This document shows, in pieces, positions 10,901 through 25,464 of a DNA stretch of 64,000 nt (within the stretch, counting starts at the first letter, position 1; each line of letters opens with the position of its first letter). This DNA is from Acanthochlamys bracteata (Eukaryota; Streptophyta; Magnoliopsida; Pandanales; Velloziaceae): contig CM034135.1 in NCBI GenBank assembly GCA_019914995.1, forward strand, positions 3,722,501-3,786,500, written 5' to 3'. The notes under the pieces were generated by a model. That model was given only the letters and a program-made list of their open reading frames with translations. It was not told the DNA's origin and made no database searches. The position numbers and the translations under genes were made by a program.

Positions 10901-12960
10901 TCTTATCAAGATTGATTATTCAGTAAGTGGGGGCAACATGATCTCATGAAAGACACTGATGCAAATTAAATTGTTGGTTTTGGTATTGACAAACCGTTGG
11001 AAAACGACCTTGTTTTATCTCTGATTTTCCAAGCTAGCTTTGCTCCTGCAAATTGTAATTTAAAATAGTGAATACAATAGTAGACATTACCTAACAACTA
11101 ATGTTGATTTGTTCTGGGACCATGTCATTTTGACTTGATTTTTCAGATGGTTACTTGCTAAATATTCATGGTTCATGTCAAGATAAAAGATTGAAGTGCA
11201 TATTTTTCGGAGTCTTAAATTTTATCTAGGAATGCATGCAACACTCCTTATACTTGATTATCTAATCAGTGACTTTTATAAAAAGAAATTTTAATTTGAA
11301 CTTATTCCTTCCGTCTGCACCAAAGGGTATTGAGAAACACAGTTCTCTTCGGTTCCTGCAAAACAAAATTCATGGAAGTAAGTTTTCCTCGAAGTAGTCA
11401 TTATATTCAAAAGCTTTCCTATCACCGCAGTTGCCTCCTATAGGTGGTCAAAACCTGAAATATAGACAATTATTATATAAAGTTCCCTCCAGTCAGACGT
11501 AAGTAATTCAACTACACAATCCAATTAGTCCCCATGAATCTTGTATTCGTCTTTTCTATTATGTGGCGGCAAAGTTGTTGAATTATTAAAGACAGCTGCA
11601 TTTCCTAATGAAAACTATTAGCTAGTAGTTTACTTTTCTACATGAATTGAAAGGACAGGGACGCAGCACTAGCTCCAGATCATGAGCTTAACTTCTGGAT
11701 TTTATAAAATGCGTGCTAAAACAGCTAACTGACATCAGATAATTACCTGATATAGCTCATTGTTGCAATCACGTACCAGTGAAGCATTACTTGAGCCTAA
11801 CAGTTGTGTGCTTTTTATACAAAGCTAATTTTTCTAAAATAACTTTCTTACAAAGTAAGGTTTTAAAAAGTTAAATTATAGAAACAAATTATTTTAAAAA
11901 TATTGAAAGTTATTCGAAAGTCAACTAAAATTACTTTCTGGTGTAAAAGAACAAATCCTAAATAAAAGAGTAAATGGTTCAAAGAAGAACTGCTGTGATG
12001 TGTATGGAGGCATATGCGTTTACATCCTTGATTCATCTCCTATATCGTATTGCGAAATATATATGTATCTTGTATATGATTTTGACGGCTTAATTATGAG
12101 CTATAGCTGGGACCTTCGCTGTTAAACTTGACTTGATTCTGACTACATATCACGTTTTTGTTATTGCAGATGATCACACACACAAAGAGGCCACATGCAA
12201 CTCAAATTCAAGAGAGATGAAAGTAATTCGCTTAGATTGGAAGCAAACTTTTAAACTCATCATTTCGGAAAGCTACAACACAGTCTTGTTTCCTTACCTC
12301 AAAAGCTTTCAGCTCGAGCACATAATCAAAAAAAACTGGCCATTATAGTTGCAAATACTTATCCTATGAAGCATCATTGGCAAGCTGGACCTTGGTGTGA
12401 CCCATTTTTGCCTAATGTTTTCTGATCGGCATGCATGCATTTAAAAATGCAAGTAGATTTGCTGCTGTACAGTAGCAATGAAGGTGATCTGTTATGATTC
12501 ATAAATGAGATTCCATCGCAATCAAATCAGAACATTATTGAGACAGATCAAGATTTAGAACACCAGATGAACCACACCAGGAAATGTGATTTGTGTTTAT
12601 GCTTGTTCTTGGTGATTTTGGCATCAACTGTATGCCCCTTTCTGAAACCTGGTTTGAGATGCAACTTTATTGACGTTTCTTTGCTCGGATACATGTTTCT
12701 TACTCGTCATATTGATTGCAGGATTTCTTTTTGGGGCGTTTCTTATGAGAGCACCACTTTTAGAATCGTAGCGGAAAGACAAACATGTTTGTGCTGTGCC
12801 CGGCAATGGGCAAGATATATACTTCTGAAGGCATTCACACCCTACTTTGTAGCAGTTAGCCAGATTTATCTTAGAATATACAGAAATACATCACGTAGTA
12901 TGTCAATATTGCCAGGTTTATATTTAAAACGAAAAAAATGCTGTTCATAGTTATTTCAAT
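10901..12960. other. Gene-free stretch of more balanced composition
   Basis: Base composition here resembles transcribed but non-coding DNA (introns, lncRNA or a decayed gene) rather than the A/T-rich MITE clusters. The longest frame is a 127-codon plus-strand ORF at 12567-12950. It contains many Cys and Arg residues, has no recognisable domain and is not called as a gene. No splice-consistent chain of exons was found. Confidence 0.4.
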
Positions 12961-13004
12961 CTTGAACCAAAATGATGATGCATTAATACATTGTTAGTTA
13001 TATA

Positions 13005-13245
13005 GAACGAACACTCTAAACTTTACTTTTTTAAAATTAATTTTTAATATAAAATACATATAAAAAGTAAAATAATTTTTTTAATAATAATTGTTTCTAA
13101 AGATTCAATTTTAAAATTTACTATAAATAAAAAATTAATATAAAATTATATTTTTTATTAAATATTTTATTTTTTATTTTTTAAATCCACTTTTTAAAAA
13201 CTCCATTTCATCCACTTTCAAAGTCTAGGTAAACACAGCCCATAG
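13005..13245. mobile_element. MITE of group C (diverged copy)
   Basis: The arrangement is the same as the clear copy at 43840-44064: A/T-rich blocks of the type TTTAAAATTAATTTTTAATATAAAATA, a central ATTAATATAAAAT block, and a right end reading GGTAAACACAGCCC. The left end (GAACACTCTAAACTTTAC) is poorly conserved, so the exact limits are approximate. Confidence 0.5.
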
Positions 13246-13727
13246 TTCAAAAGAGTCATTATTGGTTATATAGTTCGAAAGAGTAATGTATCTCAAATAT
13301 TAGTCGTGACAAGCTTTGGAATATACAGTGACCCAATGAATTATACAAAATTACCAACACTCGCGACAATCTGCAGCTTCTGAGTGTTACAAGATGCTTG
13401 CAATGTGAACACCAAACCACCTCCGTGTTAACATGACACTGCATGGTTACCACCCAAACAAAAGCTGACACTATCGCCTCATACACAGGGCAGTTTTAAA
13501 TTTAAAAAATTAAAATTAAAATTAGAAAAAGGCAAAGGGATTTACAGAAACTCTCAACACAGTTATTATGTAGTGCCATCCACCAAGTTGAATACGCTAC
13601 GATGCAACAAGGCTACAGCTTCTTTCTAACTTCCATAATAATAAGATGCAACATCTGCAAACTAATAGCCCCATAAGACAATGACTAAAGTTGATGTTTG
13701 AGAACTAGCCATTAAGGTGCAGCATGG

Positions 13728-17588
<3,861 letters not shown>

Positions 17589-17959
17589 GATCAGAAACCC
17601 CTTCAAGCACAACCAGATCAAAATCAGCAAAAACAAACACCATAAAACCTCCATCATGAAACCGAAAGCACATAAGAATGATCAGGATTCTATTTCAAGA
17701 CATCTCAATAAAAAATGGGACAAAAAACATCAAACTCATTCAACTTTCACAAGTAAAAAAGCACGGCCACATCGATCGGAGAAAAACATACACGACTCAA
17801 AATCACAAAAATCGTCAGCTCTAGATTCATTAGATCTAAAACCCTAAATCAAAACAAAGGATTGCAAACCTGGTCGAGAGAGAAAAAGAGATTCGGTGGG
17901 GTTTCAACTTTTTCAGGTCAGGCACGCCACGGAGCCGCTCCCGTCTCTACTGCAGTTGG

Positions 17960-20101
17960 AGAGACGGCTCCATTAAATAGGGAACGAATGATCTACTTGT
18001 AATTGACCATATTGTGCTCGCTAATGTTCTAGAATCCCTTATATAATGTAGAGTTAAATTAAAAAGTTTATAAGGGGTAGGAATGTATTTATAAATAGTA
18101 GCGTAGACTAGAAACTCCGGTCATTTCGGTAGGTGTGCGGACGCGTGAAAGGTTTTTCGTTTTGGTGATTTATTTTTCTGCAACAAATTAATTAGGACGT
18201 GTTTTAATAATGAAATAAAAATTAAAGTTTGATGAAAAGTAAATTTTAAATTGTTAATTGAATGTATGAATACAATTTATGACATTAGAACGGAAATTTA
18301 AAATTATAATTAAACACAAAAAGTTTTGAACTTACAAAAAAAATTAATTTTATATATTTAAAGCACAATTTTAGTACATAGTACTAGCATGTTTATTTAC
18401 TTTTGTTATCAATCCTCCATATATATGTGCTGAGAAGTTAAATTTCTTCATAAGTAGAGAGGGAAAAAAACGTAAGAACTTAAGATGATTCTTATTCTTA
18501 AATTACAAAGTGAATAATCAATTTGTTGTTGTTTATAATTAGCAAAAGACATTGTTAGTATTTACAGCGAAGCCTAAGGAAAATAATATCATACAAGTAT
18601 GACACCACACCATTGAGAAGACATAATGTTGTCATTATAGTCACATCATGTGTTTATTTGGTTACAATAAAATAAATTTAAAATACAGACATCTAAATTC
18701 TTTGACAAATAGTTTAAAATAACTATATATTAAAAGTTAAAAATAAATTTTTATGTATAAGTATTTAAAATTTTAATACTGAGTTCAGAAAGAATGAATG
18801 AGGAACATATGTTAAGTTGGACGTTGCAATTCAAATCTCGGTGTTCTGGGAACATACGACAAGCGACAGTTTCCTTCATCGTGGCCGCACAAAGTCATTG
18901 TTTTCGCAAAATTACAAATCAATTGTTCGTTTCTATATATATATACATGGAAGAATAAAATTATTTTTTTTTGAATCATTTTTGGGCACTCTTTTTTTGG
19001 TTTATAATCGGAATGATATCAAAATTTAATCTCTACTATTAGATATGAACAATTTGAATTAAAAATATATCCATAAAATTTCAGTTTAATCGAACTATGA
19101 TAGCTCTTCATATTCAATGGTGAAGATTAAATTAGAAAATCATTCCGATCATAAATGAGAGAGAGTGTGTTCAAAAATATCCCTAAAAAAAACTGTCTCT
19201 CTATCTCTCCTAGATATATATATATATATATATTAATTATTTTAATAAAAAATTAGATAAAATTTAATTTATAATATGATTGATTTAAATTTTTATAAAT
19301 ATATTTTAATTTATATTTTTTTATATTTAACCACCAATTTTAAATTTAGAGTCTTATATTGATAGAATCACACTGATATATAGTGATGTATGTTTAAAAT
19401 TAAATTATATATATATATATATAATATTATAAAAATTTATTAGAAATATAATATATATATTTTTAAAATAAAGATATATAATATATATTTTTTAAAATAC
19501 GAGAGCTCCTAGAAATAGTACTTTAATGTTGATTGGTGAACTATTCTAAGAATTCGCTTAATTTTGAAATTGTTTGAAAGTATTTTTAAAATAATTTTTT
19601 TATAATTAAAAATATTTTATTTTTTAAAAAATAAGTTTTTATTTTTTTTATTTTTAAAAAAATTATAATAAATATATAATAAAAAATTTTACTATATAAA
19701 ATTTTTTATATTTTAAAATTTTTAAATAAACTTTTTAAATATATAAAATATATATTAAAAATGTGAAAGAAAAAATTAAAAGATTGCTTGTTAACTTAAC
19801 CCAAACGCACCGCAGCAGCAATGAAGCTAGCGTTGGCTAATCATTTGACCAAGATTACATAACAAAAACCAAATTGTAACAAGTTCCGGCTAGCTCTTCT
19901 CTTGCCCATGCATGCATCGCAAAAGCAACACCAAAATAGCAATGGCTCTTATCAAACAAACACATAGCTACACAGCCACAGTTAACCATCATCAACAAAC
20001 AAATCACTACCACTCCTTTCCCTCCTTCTTCTCGCCTTCTAATCTCTCTCTCTGTCTTTCCTTTCCCTCGTTGGTGTTTTCGAGGAGAAATTACAGTACC
20101 A
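17960..20101. other. Intergenic DNA between the E2 and the NHL gene
   Basis: It should contain the divergent promoters of the two genes. A group B-like MITE remnant lies near 18190-18370. (AT)n runs occur at about 19215-19236 and 19405-19424, and a group A MITE at about 19570-19812. Frames at 18817-19029 look spurious. Confidence 0.5.
19570..19812. mobile_element. Tourist-like MITE (group A) upstream of the NHL gene
   Basis: The left end is TTTGAAAGTATTTTTAAAATAA and the right end is TAACCCAAACGCACC, with the usual group A core in inverted orientation (TTTATATTTTAAAATTTTTAAATA). It lies about 290 bp upstream of the NHL start codon, so it may contribute to that promoter. Exact limits are approximate. 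Confidence 0.55.
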
Positions 20102-20929
20102 TTGCCCATGGCCGGAGAAGCTGCGGAAAAGCAGCAAAGCCCCTCATCTGTATCGCGGCTTCCGAAGCCTCCCGGCGCCGGCCTTGTACCTCCTCCACCT
20201 GCCGCGCATAAACCGCCGCAATTGCCGATATTCATTCCGCCGCCGGGACACAAGCCTCGTCACCGTCGTCGCCGTTCCTGCTGTTGCTGCTGCTGCTTGT
20301 GGACTATTGCTTTCATCCTTCTTCTCCTTTCAGTTACCACCCTTGCCGTCGTTGCTCTCCATACATGGCTTCGCCCATCTCTCCCTGACATTTCAATCCA
20401 ACAGGTCATGCCCATTTGCAGAATATATACGACTATCGTGCATCTTCTCATCTATTAGCTTAAACTTTTATTGAATTATTGACAGATTTCTATAAACAAA
20501 TTGGACGTTACCGGAAACCAGATCGCTTGCAACTTCGACGTGTTCCTTTCGCTCCGTAACCACAACGACGAAATACAGTTATCGTATAAAGGCGGAAACA
20601 TAAGGGTATCTTACGACGAAGCAATGGTGAGTCTGGGTAGCGCAATGTGGCCAGAGTTGGAACAACCCGAGAGGAATACAACAGTGATGAAGGTGAAGGT
20701 GGTATCGTCGGGAATCCCTGTGGACAGGTTTACCGGGAAGATAATAGCGAAGGAGTATAAAGAAAAGAGGTTGGCTGTCGATGTGGACGTGAGAATGAAG
20801 GTAGCTGCAATAGTCAAGGGAATGAATGTTGGCCTCGTTCCCGTAACGGCGTCGTGCACCGGCATTGGTGTTGGATCAGATGATGATGGGAGCTCGCGGA
20901 AGTGCAAGATTTATTTTAATGGACTGTGA
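20102..20929 (+). CDS. NDR1/HIN1-like (NHL) LEA_2 membrane protein
   Basis: This is a predicted 248-residue single-pass membrane protein. Exons are 20102-20404 and 20486-20929, joined at a phase-0 GT-AG intron (SIQQ/ISINKLDV). The N-terminus is Pro-rich (residues about 14-50). It is followed by a basic patch (RHRRRR), six consecutive cysteines at 60-65 and a hydrophobic segment at about 66-88. The Cys cluster at the membrane border is a plausible S-acylation site. The remainder is a LEA_2 beta-sandwich of the NHL type (for example NKLDVTGNQIACNFDVFLSL). NHL proteins are often plasma-membrane proteins tied to defence or osmotic stress, but the individual function is unknown. The start is the first of two nearby in-frame ATGs (20102 and 20108). 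It has no stretch clearly matching the NPNxR signature. Confidence 0.88.
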
Positions 20930-22148
20930 GTATACATGCCTTGATTGCTTTGATTCTCTCTCTTGAATGATTTATTTGGATTGAACAAGATGAAACACTC
21001 GAAAATTCTACGGTGCATGAGGTATAAGAACATAACGAGTACGTTTCCCTTTAGCTTATCACAATATTTTTTTATTAAAACTAATTTATATTTATTAATA
21101 ATTTTTTATTAAATTTTATAGAATTTATAAAAATAAAATATAAAAATTTATATGATAAAAATAAAATATAATTTTTATTATCTTTTAATAACAAATCCAT
21201 TTTATTTTTCAAAATATATATCTTCATTTTAAAAACTCTTTTTATCATAAGTAATCCTAAAACGTCTCTAACATTTTACAAAATCTACACCTATTCTAAG
21301 AAAAGTTTTTGGCTAAGCTTATACAATACTTATCATTTTAAATAATTAATTAATATTTTCATAAAAAAATATTTCAAGATTTTTACAAAATTTAAAAATA
21401 TAAAAATTTATATTATATATATATGTATATAATTTTTTCATTTTACCCAAAAGTTAAATTTCTTTAAAAATTATTTCATTAAAAAATTATTTCTTAAAAA
21501 ATGTTTTATTCTAGACGATTCCTTAAACATTTGATCTAAGAATTATGCATATTTCCCGGCCGCACTCTTTAAAATTTCTCGAAGGAGACTTCATGAGTGC
21601 AAGCAATTAGGCAAATCTATTGTGCTATTAATAATCAATTCGCTCATTCTAATGTTTTTTTCTTTTTCTACATTATAATTTTATTTTAAAATATTTTATG
21701 GTTACAGAATTGTTCTAAATTGATCACGATGTGAAAGATCTCCGGAAACAGAAAACGGAAATGTTTTCAAATCAATTGAGGAGGTCTTGTTCAAGAAGGT
21801 TTGCTTACCGTTGCCTCTACTTTGTTTTGGATGACGATGATATAGTGCATGCTTCTGTCTTTCATTCCAAACTCAACATAACTTTTTTCTGCAAATTCTT
21901 CTTTAGTTTGTTGAGCTTGGAGACAAAATTTGTAAGTATTTAATTCGTCAGCAGTAACGTATATAATATATAATTACTTATATTTTGAGAGACTCATTAT
22001 ATGCCCTATATGTCTTGAATAGAATTTAGATAAACAAAAAGGCGGTCATTGTCACTTATAATGTACATATTTTGATCTGCTGAAGCAGCTAAAATGTAAG
22101 CTTTTTATTTTGCATCTTCCGACCATTTGTGAAGAACACTTCAGGTGC

Positions 22149-22384
22149 GTTTGGAATATTTTTTAACTTTTTTTATTTTATATTTTTTAATACATATTTT
22201 ATAAATATTTAAAATATTTATTTAAAAGTTTTGATAGTGTAAAAAAATTTTACATAATAAATTTTTTTATTATATATTTTTATTATTTTTTAAAAATAAA
22301 AAAATATTTTATTTTAAAAAAAAAATAAAAATATTTTTAATTTTAAAAAAATTTTATTTTATAAGTAATTTCAAAACGCAACCT
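22149..22384. mobile_element. Tourist-like MITE (group A)
   Basis: The left end GTGCGTTTGGAATA and right end ATTTCAAAACGCAACC are imperfect inverted repeats around the standard A/T palindromic core. TTC occurs on both flanks and may be the target duplication. Limits are good to a few bases. Confidence 0.6.
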
Positions 22385-23575
22385 TCGTTAACAGCGACCA
22401 TCTCTATTTACTGACCGTTATTGTGGCTTAGTAGCGATTAATTCATTTTTAATCTCTGAAGTTTTTGGTTGTCAAAACTTTACAGTGATAGAATCAAAAC
22501 TACACGCATACTGCTTAGGTACTTACTATTTTACTGCTTAGATAAATCACTTTTGGAATCACTTTCCGTCGTTCCTTACAAACAAATAAGTTATAGGTTT
22601 CATCTCGGGTTCTAAATTGTCAAAATTTAAATTTTAAATAAAAATGTACCATTTGCATAGGATCATAAAATTAGAATACTAAAATAAAATAGTAAAATTT
22701 TTAAATACTGATAAATTTTATTATTTTTTTAATACAATTAAAACTTTTTATAAAAAAGTTTCCCATATTTTTTTATAAAAATTTTAGTATATTTGTTATA
22801 AAAAATTTTTTAAAATTTTATAAGAAAACCACTCTATATTTTTAAAAAATTCTTCAAAATTATACTATTTCAGAAAATCTCATTAAATTTTATAAAAAAC
22901 TTTTAAAATTTTACAAAAAACTCTCTCAAATTCATTTAATTATAAAATATTTTTCAAAAATAAAATCGTAAAAAGATCAGAATCTTATCGATAATAAAAT
23001 TTATATCAGATTCGGATGAAATTTTATTTAAAAAAAATTTACTTTCAATAAAATTATTTTTGTGGAAAGTAAATCGTAAAAATTATAAAATTATAAAATT
23101 TAAATCAAAATTTTGATAATCTAGGGCTGCCGAAAAATAGTCCTTCGACAGACCAAACTTTTGGAGAAATTTTTTAGAAAACAAATCAATTATTTTTTAA
23201 AATTAAAAAAATTATACGTATTATAGAATTCTATAATTAACATCTATCTTTCAAATTAAAATGAGGATTAAATACTGTAGACAAATGTCCAATCAACACC
23301 TTAGTCATAACAACAACATCAACAGTATCTTCGGTGCTTCCCTTCCATATACTATCGGGAATCATTTCTCATCAATGCTTTAGAACATGCTGCGCAACAT
23401 CTGCACGAAGATTTCAATTGCCAAACTTATTTGTTGCTCCTGGATTGGTTGAGATGTCTCTCTCATGAATATTGATGCTTGGCAAACACTTATATAACCC
23501 TCTTTCCCTCAGCTCTTGAGAAGCAAGCAAAGATCAAGACCTGAATCGGAAACGCTCAGTTTATAGGGAGTATTT

Positions 23576-23815
23576 GGTTCAACTTTTTTTTAATATTTTT
23601 TTTAATTTTTAATTTTATATTTTTAATATATATTTTATAAATATTTAAAAATTTTATTTAAAAATTAAAAATATAGAAAACTTTACGTAATAAAAATTTT
23701 TTATTATGTATTTTTATAATTTTTTTAAAAATAAAAAAATATAATTATTTTTAAAAAAAATAAAAATATTTTTTATTTAAAAAAATTTTATTTCATAAAT
23801 AATTTCAAACGCATC
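23576..23815. mobile_element. Tourist-like MITE (group A)
   Basis: The left end GGGAGTATTTGGTTCAAC begins within a few bases of 23570, and the right end is TTTCAAACGCATCC, followed by TATA; TATA also precedes the left end. The core is the same as in other group A copies. It is non-coding. Confidence 0.6.
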
Positions 23816-24385
23816 CTATATTGTCTTTTTTTCCCCTCCTAACTATTACGATGGGCCCAAAGAGTTTCTGCTCCAACCACAACATGAGATGCTTTAAACA
23901 ACAACACTACTGGTTCTCATCGCAGTAATGCCTTCAACTTGGAAACCAATTCGATTCTTTACCTTCAGACGTACACGAAAGTTTTTGAAGTGCGACAAAT
24001 TTAGAGGTCTATTTCAAAACTAAGTGACAATAAGAGAAGTAATTTCAAGTCTTAAAAAAGCATTATAATTTTTTCACAAAATTTGTGACATTAAGTAACC
24101 AATTTGTTTCCTTCCCGTAACATTTCGGAGGTGTTGAAAAGTATTTTTCTTAAATAAAAAATATTTTTTTCTATTATAAAAAATGAGCTCTATTTTTACT
24201 AATAATAATAATAAAGATAAGTAATAACAAGATCTTACTACGTAAAATTTTTTTTTGATACTTTCTAAATTTTAAATAATTTTGAAAAAAATTATAAAAA
24301 ATTTATTAGGAGACGTAAACTGAAAAATTAAAAATCTATCTTTGTGAAATATGTTGCCAAACAGGCCCTTCATCCGTCTCCTTAG

Positions 24386-24649
24386 TGCGCATTTTAAATG
24401 GACGTAATTAAGTTTCGCAAAACTAAAGTTCGTAAAAGTAGAATTCGACAATAAGTGAGTTCGGTTGAAACAGAATTCGGAGTGATATTTGAAATAAATA
24501 AGGTGAAGTTTGAAGTTAAAATTTAATAGATTTGAAGTTCGGTGTGAAAATAAAAATAGAGTTCGAATTGATAATTGAAACATATGAAATTATCGGACTC
24601 AAAATTTGGAGAGAGAAAGTAAAGTTTTCGATGTATATGAAACAAGCTC
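24386..24649. mobile_element. Tourist-like MITE (group B)
   Basis: The element is 264 bp, bounded by TTA at 24383-24385 and 24650-24652. It begins GTGCGCATTTTAAATGGACG and ends ATGAAACAAGCTC. The interior GTAGAATTC and GTGATATTTGAAATAAATA motifs match the copy at 7612-7878 over nearly its full length. Confidence 0.72.
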
Positions 24650-25464
24650 TTAACTAGTGTGATTTGCGACAGTAGAACTTCTCTCTCTTTTAAGGCAACT
24701 TCTTGTTTACTTCAACCAATGTCCAAGCTAGCCTTGCCTCTCTAAGGAAGGTCTGGCTTGTGGATTCTTTTCTAAAAAAATTCAGTGTAAAAATTTGATG
24801 GAATTTTATTGGTGACTGTCGATTTAATCCTTAATCTCTTATTGCTTGTGTCTGGAAAGATTATGTGAAAGAATCCACGTAAATGGATGAAATGATGGTT
24901 TTATTTTATGAGATGTTTAGAATGCACTCCCACTGTCCCAATTTGATCATTTTTATATTGTAAATTTAAAAATTCAGATTATATAAATAAACTGTACGTC
25001 AAAAGTTTACATATAGACATAATTTTTCAGGTCAAAAAAATTTTATTTCTTAAGAAGTTTGAAAATAAGCTATTTTTAGAAAAACTCTTTATTATAATCA
25101 CTCCTAAAACATTCTTTTAAACTATACAAAATTTGCCTAAAATTCCATTCCAAAGTTTTAAGTTGGTTTCGTTGTTCTTTTTCCAGATTGAACTGAACAG
25201 TGTGCACCATTACATACATGATCAATCATGAAAGATCCACCACACCTAAACATTCAATTTGAACTTGAAATTATGAAAAATTCCCTCCAAATTATCTGGG
25301 TCAGTAGAGACAAGGTTTTTATGCAATCTGCAGTTTAAGTGCAAAAACATATAACAATCTCAGTTTCAAGAACAGAACACAGATTTGCATCGTCATAGGT
25401 TCCTTGGAGTAGCAATAAAGGCTTATACTGTAGTGCATAAGTTCTCCTGCACGCTTCACCATCC

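Larger units (their letters stand above)
20930..25464. other. MITE-rich intergenic region between the NHL gene and the formin
   Basis: No gene is recognised. Group A MITEs lie at about 21035-21268, 22149-22384, 23576-23815 and 24129-24368, and a complete group B copy at 24386-24649. Less AT-rich islands at 21540-22140 and 23260-23560 have no frame resembling a known protein. The last 300 bp should hold the formin promoter and leader. Confidence 0.5.

Noticed and set aside
12567-12950. 127-codon plus-strand frame
   Set aside because: No recognisable domain, unusual Cys/Arg mix, no exon neighbours with compatible splice sites. Treated as chance ORF or non-coding transcript.
20184-20474. Alternative frame over NHL exon 1
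   Set aside because: It is a shadow of the Pro/Cys-rich coding exon, and the phase does not join to exon 2.
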